From positions 1 to 39,629 of the forward strand of contig DXGH01000058.1 in assembly GCA_019114005.1 (NCBI GenBank): DNA of 39,629 bases. Reading direction: 5' to 3'. Made by a program: the position numbers and the translations under genes. Below are positions 18,248-27,658 of this stretch, piece after piece; the first letter of the stretch is position 1; the number at the start of each line of letters is the position of its first letter. The stretch is from Candidatus Acetatifactor stercoripullorum (GTDB taxonomy: Bacteria > Bacillota > Clostridia > Lachnospirales > Lachnospiraceae). The notes beneath the pieces are model-generated. The model did not search any database. It worked only from the letters and a program-made list of their open reading frames with translations, and was not told the DNA's origin.

Positions 18248-20581
18248 ATGGAAGAGCAAAAGCGAAAATGGAATTTTGTGACCTACGGAACCAGTGTGGA
18301 CACAAGGCATAACGGGTACAGCGGCAGCATAGAGGAAGAAAATCTGTCCCTTTGGTGCTTGAGAGGCAAGGGCAAGCTGGTTCCCGCCTCCACGGACGGA
18401 CTTGCCTTTTATTACACGGTGATTGACCCTGAAGAGGAAAACTTTACCCTTTGTGCCGATGTGCTTGTGGAAAGCTGGACCTTTTCCAATGGCCAGGATG
18501 GCTTCGGGCTGATGGCCTGTGACAGCATTGGGGAAAACGGGGATGAAAAGAGCTTTTGGAACAATTCCTATATGGCGGCGGTGACGAGAAATGCGTACTG
18601 CTATGACAGGGAGAAAAACAAGGTCTCTGACGGGGGAGAGCGCTACGTGATGAACCTGGGCGTCTGCGCTATAGAAAAGAAGGGCGTTACGCCGGACCTG
18701 CTTGCCTGTGGCCAGCCGCTTAAGGGCTTTGTCTCCCGCTCCTATCCCCTGGAAACTGCAGCGGCCCGAAGGGGCCTTCCTCCCGGAACCTATAACCTGG
18801 TGGGAGGCTATACCAATGAGGATGGCGTGCTGAATGATATGGAACAGCTTACGGCTTTTCACCTGGAAATAAAAAGAGACAACAATGGCTACAGACTAAG
18901 CTACAGGGATGCCCAGGGGACAGAGACGGCAAAGGTCTTTTACCGGGAGAATGACACCGACGAATTGACCAGACTGGACAATGGCAGGATTTACGTTGGC
19001 TTCTTTGCTGCCAGAAATGCTAAAATAGCGGTGCGGAAGGTGGAGCTTACAACCATTTCTCCCAAGGAGGATGAAAAACCCTGTCCGCCGCCTATCTCTT
19101 ATATTTCGCCGGATTTTCGGGTTTTGTCTGCAGATGTGGCCAACAGGAAGGAGTATCGTTTGCTTTGCTGCAGCAGCGGGGACGGTCTTTTGGACGTGTG
19201 GGATGAGCAAAGCAAAGAAGCACTGGCGGGCAAAGTGGAGGTAAAGGCGAAGGTTAAGTGCAGTGTAACCATTTCTCTGAAAGAGGGGCAAAACTGCTTT
19301 GACCTGTGCTTTACGCCGGATCCGGAGTATAAGCCTTCTGCCTATGAGCGGTTTGACTCCTGTGAGCCCAGACACATTTCCTTTTCTGTGCACTGCCATA
19401 CGGAGACGGGAGGGGCAAAAACAGTTTATGTGGGACCCTGTGGAGCCCCTGAGGGGGCGGGGACCCGGCTGGAACCGCTGGATATTTACAGCGCCGTGCG
19501 GCAGGCCCTGCCGGGACAGAAGCTTTTTTTGCTGGGAGGACGCTACCCTCTGGACGCGCCCCTTTTGATTCCCCTTGGCATGGACGGAGAGCCTGGAAAT
19601 CCCATTGTGCTCCAAGCGGCTCCAGGAGAAAAGGAGCGGCCGGTGCTTGATTTTGGCGGCAGGGCGGAGGGCATGGCGGTGAGAGGCCATCACTGGCAGT
19701 TCAAGGGCTTTGACGTGACCCGCTCCAAGAATGGCGCAAACGGGATACGCCTGTGCGGAAGCTTCCATCTGGTGGAGGATGTGCGGGTTTATGAAAATGG
19801 CAATACGGGACTGCAGATCAGCCGTTATCAGGAGCAGGATACCAGGGAAGAGTGGCCTTGCTGCAATTATATCTTAAACTGTACCTCCTACCTGAATGCG
19901 GACGGAGGCTATACGGACTCGGACGGCTTTGCGGCTAAAATTACCACAGGGCCCGGCAATGTATTCGAGGGCTGTATTTCAGCCTACAATGCGGACGATG
20001 GCTTTGATTTGTTCGCCAAGGTGGAGACGGGCCCTATCGGTGCAGTGACCATAAAAAACTGCATCGCCTTTAAAAACGGCTATGTGGTGGATAAGAATGG
20101 CAGGGAGCGCCATGTGGGGCTGGGAAACGGGTTTAAGCTGGGAGGCTCCAGCCTTGCAGGAGGTCATGTGCTGAAGGACTGTATTGCCTTTGCCAATGGA
20201 GAAAAGGGAATCGACTCCAACAGCTGCCCGGATGTAAAGATTGAAAACTCCATTGCCTATAACAACGAATCCCATAACGTGGCGCTGTTTACCACAGATG
20301 CTTCGGACACGGATTTTTACGCCCGGAATATCCTTTCTTTTAAGGATAACAACACAGTGCCGGACAAGCTGGAGGGAAGAGGGAGCCAGAGACCGGAAAA
20401 GATTTTTGGAGCGTCCAATTTTTACTTTGACGGAGAAAAAAGCGTCAATGCCCAGGGAGAGACGGCCCAAACATCCGGGTTTGCTTCCCTGGATGTGGAG
20501 ATGGCGATTCATGGCGGAATCCGCAGAAATGAGGACGGCAGCATTGACCGGGGCGGTTTTCTGGAATGGAGGGACAGATGA
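18248..20581 (+). CDS. Family 9 polysaccharide lyase (pectate lyase, PL9) without signal peptide
   Basis: This Ca2+-dependent enzyme cleaves polygalacturonate by beta-elimination. The ATG at 18248 follows AGAGGAAGG; an upstream TTG at 18200 has no support. The 777 residues contain an N-terminal beta-sandwich of about 290 residues, a spacer domain, and a C-terminal right-handed beta-helix (about 405-777). Calcium ligands D559 (YTDSDGF), D583, D584 and D587 (NADDGFD) keep the same relative spacing as D209/D233/D234/D237 of Dickeya Pel9A. K630 in GNGFKLGG matches its catalytic lysine K273. The absence of a signal peptide points to intracellular digestion of imported oligogalacturonides, together with the GH43 enzyme upstream. 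Assignment to PL9 is strong; exo or endo mode is not known. Confidence 0.92.
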   Translation: MEEQKRKWNFVTYGTSVDTRHNGYSGSIEEENLSLWCLRGKGKLVPASTDGLAFYYTVIDPEEENFTLCADVLVESWTFSNGQDGFGLMACDSIGENGDEKSFWNNSYMAAVTRNAYCYDREKNKVSDGGERYVMNLGVCAIEKKGVTPDLLACGQPLKGFVSRSYPLETAAARRGLPPGTYNLVGGYTNEDGVLNDMEQLTAFHLEIKRDNNGYRLSYRDAQGTETAKVFYRENDTDELTRLDNGRIYVGFFAARNAKIAVRKVELTTISPKEDEKPCPPPISYISPDFRVLSADVANRKEYRLLCCSSGDGLLDVWDEQSKEALAGKVEVKAKVKCSVTISLKEGQNCFDLCFTPDPEYKPSAYERFDSCEPRHISFSVHCHTETGGAKTVYVGPCGAPEGAGTRLEPLDIYSAVRQALPGQKLFLLGGRYPLDAPLLIPLGMDGEPGNPIVLQAAPGEKERPVLDFGGRAEGMAVRGHHWQFKGFDVTRSKNGANGIRLCGSFHLVEDVRVYENGNTGLQISRYQEQDTREEWPCCNYILNCTSYLNADGGYTDSDGFAAKITTGPGNVFEGCISAYNADDGFDLFAKVETGPIGAVTIKNCIAFKNGYVVDKNGRERHVGLGNGFKLGGSSLAGGHVLKDCIAFANGEKGIDSNSCPDVKIENSIAYNNESHNVALFTTDASDTDFYARNILSFKDNNTVPDKLEGRGSQRPEKIFGASNFYFDGEKSVNAQGETAQTSGFASLDVEMAIHGGIRRNEDGSIDRGGFLEWRDR

Positions 20582-20647
20582 CCTCAAGATAGAAAAGGGG
20601 AAAAAGAATACTGGAGATGTAAGTGCTTACGAAAGACCATATTTTTA

Positions 20648-20692
20648 AGAGAAAGGCTTTCTGCTGTATTTCACGGCAGAGAGCCTTTCTCT
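20648..20692. other. Long hairpin downstream of the PL9 gene
   Basis: AGAGAAAGGCTTTCTGCTGT (20648-20667) pairs with 20673-20692 over about 20 bp with few mismatches. On the plus strand it is followed by A, not T, so it is not a classical terminator; it may still end the GH43-PL9 message or protect its 3' end. Confidence 0.7.
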
Positions 20693-20776
20693 ACAAAAAA
20701 ATGTCGATAGAAATCGATGACATCGTGATATTAAATAAAAAATGCACAATTATTTTGTGAAAAACAGAAAATATTG

Positions 20777-20801
20777 TTCAATTTCACAACATGAAATTGA
20801 A
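20777..20801. promoter_or_regulatory. Perfect 10-bp inverted repeat upstream of the giant pectinase gene
   Basis: TTCAATTTCA-N5-TGAAATTGAA (20777-20801) is a perfect dyad. Its centre lies about 46 bases before the start predicted from the TATAAT at 20823-20828, which has no good -35 box. That arrangement fits an activator site. The regulator is not in the window. Confidence 0.65.
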
Positions 20802-20822
20802 AAAACAACAAAATAATGTTAG

Positions 20823-20828
20823 TATAAT
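20823..20828 (+). promoter_or_regulatory. -10 box of the giant pectinase promoter
   Basis: TATAAT is perfect, but the bases 16-18 positions upstream are A-rich and give no -35 hexamer; TTGAAA at 20797 is 20 bp away. Together with the dyad just upstream this suggests an activator-dependent promoter. The 312-base gap from 20582 to 20893 otherwise holds the long hairpin, the ATCGATGAC motif and the cre-like site. Confidence 0.55.
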
Positions 20829-20841
20829 TTTATTATTGTTA

Positions 20842-20855
20842 TGTAAGCATTTACA
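20842..20855. promoter_or_regulatory. cre-like LacI-family operator
   Basis: TGTAAGCATTTACA matches the catabolite-responsive element TGTAANCGNTTACA except for one base (G to A in the central CG). It lies directly after the predicted transcription start, where CcpA or another LacI-family protein would repress expression when preferred sugars are present. Confidence 0.6.
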
Positions 20856-20893
20856 TTAAAACTTGTGAGAGAAGGTATAAAGGAGGTAGTAAG

Positions 20894-23800
20894 TTGAAAA
20901 AGGCAACACGAGCAAGAAGGAGGAAACGAATTACGGCATGGCTGCTGGCTGCTGTCATGGCGTTATCGGCAGCGGGGGTGATGCCCGCGCCTCTTGCACA
21001 GGCCCAGACGGTTTCATCAGGTGACGCTGTGCCTATGACGGTATCGGATGGGAATGGGGGAAATCAGGAGGAAGGCGTTTATATTTTAAATGTGGAGGAC
21101 TTGGCAAATGGGAAGATCAGCGCGGAATTGCAGGCTGGCACTTCCAATTACTTTGCCATTGGGAAAGAATTTACAGTGGAGGCAAATACAAAGACCTTCA
21201 ACGACATGGGAATTACTGTGACAAAGAGGATGAAATCCAGCGGAGACGGAAACAGCTCTAAAAAGTATATCCGTTTTACAGTCTCCGGGGGGAAGCAGGC
21301 GGATATTGCCGTGTGCGCAACCAGCTCGGGCGGCGGTAAGGATGCACAGCTTGTGCTTTGTAATGCGGCGGATGATTCCATAGTGGCGGGCACGGAAGCC
21401 TTTTTGAAAGACGGAGAGTCGGTAACGGTTACCTATTCCGGGCTTTCCTCCGGTACCTACTATCTTATCAGTAAAAAGAGCACAGATCAGTATACTGTTG
21501 GAGGAAATGTTAATTTTTATTATGTAAAAGTGTCGGAAACGGCTACCGTGCAGGCACCTACGGTGAACACAGTTACTGCCCTGCAGGATGAGAAAAAGCC
21601 GGAAAGCGTCACTGTTACGTTCACGGGAACGGCGGGGGCGTCCGGCTCTGAATATGTGGTGGAAGCCAGCAATGACGGTGGAACCAGCTGGATCAAGGCG
21701 GGAACCTGCGATGGCAGCCAGTCTGGGGGATCTTTAACAGTGGATTTGTCAAAAGACGACTTCGGCTATGGTCAGTGGAAATTCCGTGTAAAGGGGACGA
21801 ATCAGGTGGAAGCGTCTGCAGTCATTACCTATCAGGCGCAGACCTATATCCTTTCCGGCAGTTATGAAACCGGGCTGGGAGAAACTGCGGCATCTGTAAC
21901 GGGGATTGTTTTTACACCAAAAACGGACAGCCTTTATGAGGTGCCTGAGGTAGTTTTGGATACGGCGGCTTATACCTACCAGGCAGTATTAGAAAAGGGG
22001 ACTACATATGAAATAGCAGTGGAAGGGGTGGATGAGTATGAGCTGGTCATACCCGAAGAAGCGTTTGTTTATTCGCAGGATACCACGTTAAATCTTGCAT
22101 TTGAGAAAAAGGTAACCTATCCTGTCACCATTAGTCTTGGGGCAACGCCGGATTTGACGGGGATGAATATCAGCTACACATTTGTACATGAGGATGGGTC
22201 GGAGTATAAATTTGCAGACGATTCCGCTATTATGCTGAGAAACGGAGATTATACGGTTTCCCTGGGCGGTGATTTTGAGCAGCTGCCTTATGGGATTAAC
22301 AAAGGAAGCACCCTGACTGTGGACGGGGCTGCGGTGAACCATGTAATTACTTTTAAAAGGCTTACATCCTGGTTCTTTACAGGCGAGGAATTTACAAAAA
22401 CGATCCAAGGAGAGACCGGATACTACAAGGGGCTTCATGTGGATGCTACGGCAGGCAAATTTGGCCCCAACGGCACACCGGCAAATTCGGCGCAGTTTAA
22501 TGCGGGAACCGTGATACAGGTACCTGTCACAGGAGCTTGTACAGTGGCGGTTACCGCATATCAGGGACAGTATGCGTTGTATACCATTAACGGACAGGCT
22601 GCGGATACATCTGAAGCCACTACCACTCTTGAATATGAAGGTGGGGAAGGAACGATAGAGATTGTATCTACCGGGAGTGCTTATATTGCGGGAATTACCT
22701 TAACATATCCCCAAGAAGAGGTTATATTTGTGCCGCAGACAGTTATGCCCTTTGTGCCGGAGGATGACGGGGACGAAAATACGGCTGCGGATACAGACGG
22801 CATACCAAGGCAGAATAAAAAGGACAGTATGGTGGTACAGCCTGTGGGTCAGAAGCTGAATTTGACTCAGACGGGCGGAAGCTTCGCGGATAAATTTGCG
22901 GACACGCAAGATGTGGCTTATTACTTGTTCCCTATGACCGGGGATGCCAACAGACTGGAGTTTGACCTGCTTGTGACAGAGTCCAAAGCTACCGGAAATA
23001 CTGCCGGCTTTTTTGGCGGAGTATTTACAGATAACTATGTATATTCCTTGGGATTAAGAGGCGGCGGACAAAAAATCCGAGGAATCTATTCAAAGAACGG
23101 AGGTCTTGCAGGAGGCTCCTTTGCAGGCGCAGGTTCGCCTACAGAAGAAAATGTGGGACTCAATCGGCCAATTCATTATGTAATAGAAATGGATGGGGAC
23201 AGGCATAAAACAACGATCACCTTTTTAGATGACGCAGGAGCAGAGCAGACCAGAAGCTTTTCCCAGAGTGCGCTCAGTGAACCAGACGGCAGCACGCCCA
23301 CAGAGTTTTACTATGGCTTTGCACTGGCAAATGTAAGCGTGACCATCACCAATATGGTGTATACCTCGGCGGAGGGCGTTGTGCTTTATGACCAGAATAA
23401 CTGCTATTACCCGAAGGGAACTGCACCTTCAGCTTCCGAAGTGACGGCAGCAGCGTCCGATACCCGGGAATATATTGATGTTACCTGGAAGGGAACTGTG
23501 CCAGAGGATGACGGTACCTATGTGGTGGAAATGCAGAAGGACGGTGGCCAGTGGACAGAGCTGACGGATGATGTGACGGGCTTTAGTTATCGCTATGAGA
23601 TTCCGGCAGGAGAAGGCGGAAGTTATCTCTTTCGTGTCTGTGGCCAATTGGGTAAGGAATCCCTTGGAGGAAGCAGGACAAATTATGCAGAAATGACCTC
23701 TCCTGTGTCCGTATTGGGAGCTTTGGCAAAGCCTGTTGTAAGTATTACGGCTGGTGCGGCAGATATCACACTTAGCTGGGAGCCGGTTTCAGGTGCCGAA

Positions 23801-26800
23801 TATTATCAGGTTTTCCGGTATTCCTATGATGAGGGAGAACAGGGAGCGGTATGCGTAGCCCAAAAGCTGACAGAAGCATCCTATTGTGATACAAACGTGA
23901 CGGCGCAGATGCCCTATTATTATCAGGTAAAGGCGGTTTCGGATACTGCGGATAATGAAAGCCCCTTGTCTGACACAGTATGGCAGCTTGTGACAGGGGT
24001 AAGAACAGGCGACTATGCCTATGAGGATGAAGCAACAGAAATTTTCATTACAAGAAAATCCTATGATACGGTATTTACCAATCAGGTGATTTTAGAGGGT
24101 AATGTTTATGGAGCAGGACAGCTTTCTGCCACGGTAAACGGTATAGAGGCAAAAACACAGCAGATGGCTGCAGGCGATGGTTTTAGCTTTGCTTTGACGG
24201 TGGAGGAAGGAAGAAATGATGTTTCGCTTCTCTTTACGGACGGCAGTGGAAGAGTTACAAGAAAAACCTTTAATTTTGTATATCTGACTCATTATGACAT
24301 AATAGTAGATGCTTCCTATAACGGCGTGGAAGGTGAAGAGGTAAATGGCATTCCGACCTATTCTACGGTACAGGCGGCTGTGGATTCCGTGCCGGCGGGT
24401 AATTCTGACAGGAAGGTAATTTTGGTGCTGGCAGGAAGCTATGAGGAAAGGCTGGTGGTAGATAAACCTAATGTCACTTTGATTGGTGAGGATCGGGAAA
24501 ATACTCTGATTCATTTTTATCCCGGTGTTCTCGGTGAGAATTATGAGGCGGGAGGAGATATGGACAAAAGATGCGCTGTCTATATCCAGTCTCAGGCTGC
24601 AGGATTTGGAGCGGAGAATATCTCTTTTGCCAATGATTATGTTTATGCCACTGCAGATGGCAAGTCTAATAAGTCGGCGGATGCTGTCCGCGTGGAAGCA
24701 GACAATTCCAGCTTTGTAAATGTGAAATTCACAGGCGTGCAGGATACGCTGTATATGCACAGCGGAAAACAGTACTATTATAAGTGTCTGGTGGAAGGAC
24801 TTATTGATTTCATTTATTCGGGAGATGCCGCAAGAGCCTTTTTTGAGGAATGTGAGCTTAGATTCGTATATGAATCCACAAAGAAATCCGGTTATGTATG
24901 TGCGCCTAAAACAGCGTCAGATGCAGCCTATGGGTTAACCTTTTATAATTGTGTGATTACCAGCGAGGAGGGCTGCTCCGGTACGGGATATCTTCTTGCA
25001 AGACCTTGGGGGCCGGATGCATATATTACATGGATTGACTGCTATATGGGAAAGGCGGTCAATGAGCTTGCACCTTATGGAGCTATGAGCGGGAATCAGC
25101 ATCAGGATGCAAGATTCTTTGAATTTGGAAGCTATGGTCCCGGGTATGCGATCAATGCAGACAGAAGACAAATTTCGCCCACAAAAGCAGCGCAGATGGT
25201 TTCTGCTGATTATCTTGGCTGGAATCCGAAGAGTTATATCGGAGGTATCTCCACAGGGTATTATGTAGGTACGATGGTGACGGATAGGGAGCCTCAATTT
25301 GATACGGCTCAAAGAGCGGATGACAGATATTTGTGGACGGATGGTGAGGACACAGGTCTGAAGCTGTATGACATGGAGGGGTACGCTGCGGCATATGGCA
25401 CAAGCGGCGGAGGCCTTTTGAAAGAAACAAATGATAACTATTATAAAACAGGATCAGCTGTGGAATTTTTGGATGCGCTTCTTAAGATACAGGAGACCGG
25501 GAAAAATTCTGTGATAGAGCTTACTGCAGATATTAATCTTGGGTGCAATGAGGTAGAAAACTTTGCTTTCTACAGTGACAGCAAGCTTTTGACTGCTTAT
25601 TCTGCACAGCCTCTGACACATCCTGCGTTGATAGAAAGCGGTGTGTCCAAGCTTAATTTTGATGGTATGGCCAATCTGACGATTTTCTCTCGTAATGGTT
25701 CATCCATTAAGCATGCTAACATTACCATGAAGAATTCGGAAAACATCATTATCAGAAATATTAAGTTTGACGAGCTTTGGGAATGGGATGAGGCTACGGA
25801 AGGAGATTATGACAGAAACGACTGGGATTATATGACCATCGACCAGAGCTGCGATGGCATCTGGATTGACCACTGTACCTTCTATAAAGCGTACGATGGC
25901 GTTATAGATGTAAAAAATCCTTCTCCTGTGGCAAATGTGACCATTTCCTGGTGTGAATTTCTGCCGGGAAGTGAAGGAAACGTTTTCTTTGATGTAATGA
26001 TGGATGATATTTTCGCACATCCGGAAAACTATCCTACCTATCAGCATATGCTGGATGAGGGAATGACAAAGGATCAGGTTTATATGTATGCTTATGGACA
26101 GAAAAAGACCCATTTGCTTGGGCAGTCCGATGACGCTGTGAATGCAGCCGGCATACGTGTGACGCTGGCGAACAATTACTATAAAGATTCCATGGACAGA
26201 ATGCCGAGACTTCGTTACGGGTATTCTCATGTGTATAACTGTATCATGGATGCACAGGAGCTTTTGGATGTAAGAGAGTCCATTACAAATCAGGAAATCG
26301 CGGCGAAGATTGTAAGTAACGGTGCAGCCTCCACCTGTGGTGCGCAGGTACTGCTGGAAAATTGTTACATAAACGGCATTCAAAATGCGTTGAATTCTGG
26401 TAATGGCTCCAGCCCTTCTGGATACATCAATGCTATAAACAGTGTATATTACATGGACGGTGTGCTCACCGCACTGGAACCTAAGTGTAATACTACCGGA
26501 GACACCAGGGTGCTGGTGACTGACGCAGACAAATTTATTACAGAATTGCCTTATAGCGATTATAAGCTGTATGATGCACAACAGCTTGCAGGAATTATCA
26601 TTCCAAGAGCAGGAGCGGGCAAACTGAATCTTACAGTGCTGCAATGGGAAAAAGTATCTTACAATGCCCAGTGGGAGAATCCGGATGTGATGGAGGAAAC
26701 ACACAGGACGGAAATAAGTGATATTCTTCCGGGAACAGTATTGACAGAAGAAATCAAGGAGGCAACCGGCTGTAATACAGTTGAGGAACTGACAAATTAT

Positions 26801-27526
26801 CTGAAAACCCTCATAACGGAGAGTGCAGAGGCATGTGGTATACTTTCCGGAATCGATGGGAATCATACTTCCGTGCTGGACGTGGAGGTACAGATCAGCA
26901 TGGACGGAGGAACAACATGGGAGAAAGCCACAGCTGCTAATTTCCCTGCTGCAGGTATAGATATTATTCTTCCCTATCCGGCAGGAACCTCCTCGGCGGC
27001 TCATGATTTTGTGGTGGGACACCTGATTACCATGGCATGCAACGGGGCAGTGCCGGGTACCATGGAATACTTCGCACCTGAGGAGACGGAGGCCGGACTG
27101 AAAATACATATTATGAGCGCATCGCCCTTTGTGATCGGCTGGAAGGAAGCGGCTGCAGATTCAGGAAATAATGGAAATCAGCAGGGCGGTGACAGCAATA
27201 CATCAGGCGGTGAAGGGGACAATTCAGGCAATGCCCAATTTGAACAGGTGATTCTGAGCGCCGGGAGAAAATCCCCCAAAACCTTTGACGGTGGCTCGTC
27301 CTTGTATCAACAGCAGGACGGCAGGGCCGACATAGAGACTTCGGGCGAGACGGCTGGAGAAGAACAGGAGGAGCAGGAGAAGGTGGATGTGCCTGTCATC
27401 TCAGCCACACTGGCGCCTGTAGGCGCTGCAAAAATCCCTTGGCAGCTTGCGCTGGCAGCTGCAGCGCTATGTCTTATGGCAGCAGCCGCAGGGATTTGGA
27501 ATTACCGCAAAAATAAAGAGGAGTAA
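20894..27526 (+). CDS. Giant surface pectinase: pectin methylesterase (CE8) plus pectate lyase (PL1)
   Basis: A 2210-residue secreted multidomain enzyme that starts at TTG 20894 behind GGAGG. Signal peptide 1-37 ends AQA. Beta-sandwich modules fill 40-840, followed by two Fn3-like modules (about 850-1035) and an Ig-like module. The CE8 esterase spans about 1133-1430, with D1284 (GVQDTL), D1305 (GLIDFIYSG) and R1370 (ARPWG); the 21-residue D-D spacing equals that of Dickeya PemA. The PL1 lyase spans about 1518-1890, with WIDHC at 1657, DGVID at 1668 and RMPRLRYG at 1769-1776, plus an unusual insertion before KKTHLLG. The C-terminus has SPKTF (2127-2131), an acidic linker, a membrane helix (about 2183-2204) and a KNKEE tail. 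De-esterification would directly feed the lyase. A class B sortase gene follows. Confidence 0.95.
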   Translation: MKKATRARRRKRITAWLLAAVMALSAAGVMPAPLAQAQTVSSGDAVPMTVSDGNGGNQEEGVYILNVEDLANGKISAELQAGTSNYFAIGKEFTVEANTKTFNDMGITVTKRMKSSGDGNSSKKYIRFTVSGGKQADIAVCATSSGGGKDAQLVLCNAADDSIVAGTEAFLKDGESVTVTYSGLSSGTYYLISKKSTDQYTVGGNVNFYYVKVSETATVQAPTVNTVTALQDEKKPESVTVTFTGTAGASGSEYVVEASNDGGTSWIKAGTCDGSQSGGSLTVDLSKDDFGYGQWKFRVKGTNQVEASAVITYQAQTYILSGSYETGLGETAASVTGIVFTPKTDSLYEVPEVVLDTAAYTYQAVLEKGTTYEIAVEGVDEYELVIPEEAFVYSQDTTLNLAFEKKVTYPVTISLGATPDLTGMNISYTFVHEDGSEYKFADDSAIMLRNGDYTVSLGGDFEQLPYGINKGSTLTVDGAAVNHVITFKRLTSWFFTGEEFTKTIQGETGYYKGLHVDATAGKFGPNGTPANSAQFNAGTVIQVPVTGACTVAVTAYQGQYALYTINGQAADTSEATTTLEYEGGEGTIEIVSTGSAYIAGITLTYPQEEVIFVPQTVMPFVPEDDGDENTAADTDGIPRQNKKDSMVVQPVGQKLNLTQTGGSFADKFADTQDVAYYLFPMTGDANRLEFDLLVTESKATGNTAGFFGGVFTDNYVYSLGLRGGGQKIRGIYSKNGGLAGGSFAGAGSPTEENVGLNRPIHYVIEMDGDRHKTTITFLDDAGAEQTRSFSQSALSEPDGSTPTEFYYGFALANVSVTITNMVYTSAEGVVLYDQNNCYYPKGTAPSASEVTAAASDTREYIDVTWKGTVPEDDGTYVVEMQKDGGQWTELTDDVTGFSYRYEIPAGEGGSYLFRVCGQLGKESLGGSRTNYAEMTSPVSVLGALAKPVVSITAGAADITLSWEPVSGAEYYQVFRYSYDEGEQGAVCVAQKLTEASYCDTNVTAQMPYYYQVKAVSDTADNESPLSDTVWQLVTGVRTGDYAYEDEATEIFITRKSYDTVFTNQVILEGNVYGAGQLSATVNGIEAKTQQMAAGDGFSFALTVEEGRNDVSLLFTDGSGRVTRKTFNFVYLTHYDIIVDASYNGVEGEEVNGIPTYSTVQAAVDSVPAGNSDRKVILVLAGSYEERLVVDKPNVTLIGEDRENTLIHFYPGVLGENYEAGGDMDKRCAVYIQSQAAGFGAENISFANDYVYATADGKSNKSADAVRVEADNSSFVNVKFTGVQDTLYMHSGKQYYYKCLVEGLIDFIYSGDAARAFFEECELRFVYESTKKSGYVCAPKTASDAAYGLTFYNCVITSEEGCSGTGYLLARPWGPDAYITWIDCYMGKAVNELAPYGAMSGNQHQDARFFEFGSYGPGYAINADRRQISPTKAAQMVSADYLGWNPKSYIGGISTGYYVGTMVTDREPQFDTAQRADDRYLWTDGEDTGLKLYDMEGYAAAYGTSGGGLLKETNDNYYKTGSAVEFLDALLKIQETGKNSVIELTADINLGCNEVENFAFYSDSKLLTAYSAQPLTHPALIESGVSKLNFDGMANLTIFSRNGSSIKHANITMKNSENIIIRNIKFDELWEWDEATEGDYDRNDWDYMTIDQSCDGIWIDHCTFYKAYDGVIDVKNPSPVANVTISWCEFLPGSEGNVFFDVMMDDIFAHPENYPTYQHMLDEGMTKDQVYMYAYGQKKTHLLGQSDDAVNAAGIRVTLANNYYKDSMDRMPRLRYGYSHVYNCIMDAQELLDVRESITNQEIAAKIVSNGAASTCGAQVLLENCYINGIQNALNSGNGSSPSGYINAINSVYYMDGVLTALEPKCNTTGDTRVLVTDADKFITELPYSDYKLYDAQQLAGIIIPRAGAGKLNLTVLQWEKVSYNAQWENPDVMEETHRTEISDILPGTVLTEEIKEATGCNTVEELTNYLKTLITESAEACGILSGIDGNHTSVLDVEVQISMDGGTTWEKATAANFPAAGIDIILPYPAGTSSAAHDFVVGHLITMACNGAVPGTMEYFAPEETEAGLKIHIMSASPFVIGWKEAAADSGNNGNQQGGDSNTSGGEGDNSGNAQFEQVILSAGRKSPKTFDGGSSLYQQQDGRADIETSGETAGEEQEEQEKVDVPVISATLAPVGAAKIPWQLALAAAALCLMAAAAGIWNYRKNKEE

Positions 27527-27561
27527 CAGCAAAAGCTCATACATAAAACTCATACAATTTT

Positions 27562-27599
27562 TCAGACAGGGCTGCCGCATACACGGCCGCCCTGTCTGA
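27562..27599. other. Hairpin between the pectinase and sortase genes
   Basis: TCAGACAGGGC (27562-27572) and GCCCTGTCTGA (27589-27599) form a perfect 11-bp stem, extended by partly paired inner bases. No T-run follows, so it is more likely a partial terminator or processing site that lowers sortase expression relative to its large neighbour. Confidence 0.7.
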
Positions 27600-27658
27600 C
27601 CGTTGCGGTACGTCCGGAGGCGCGCGTCTGCTGTTACAAGGAGTTTAGGGGAATCGCC

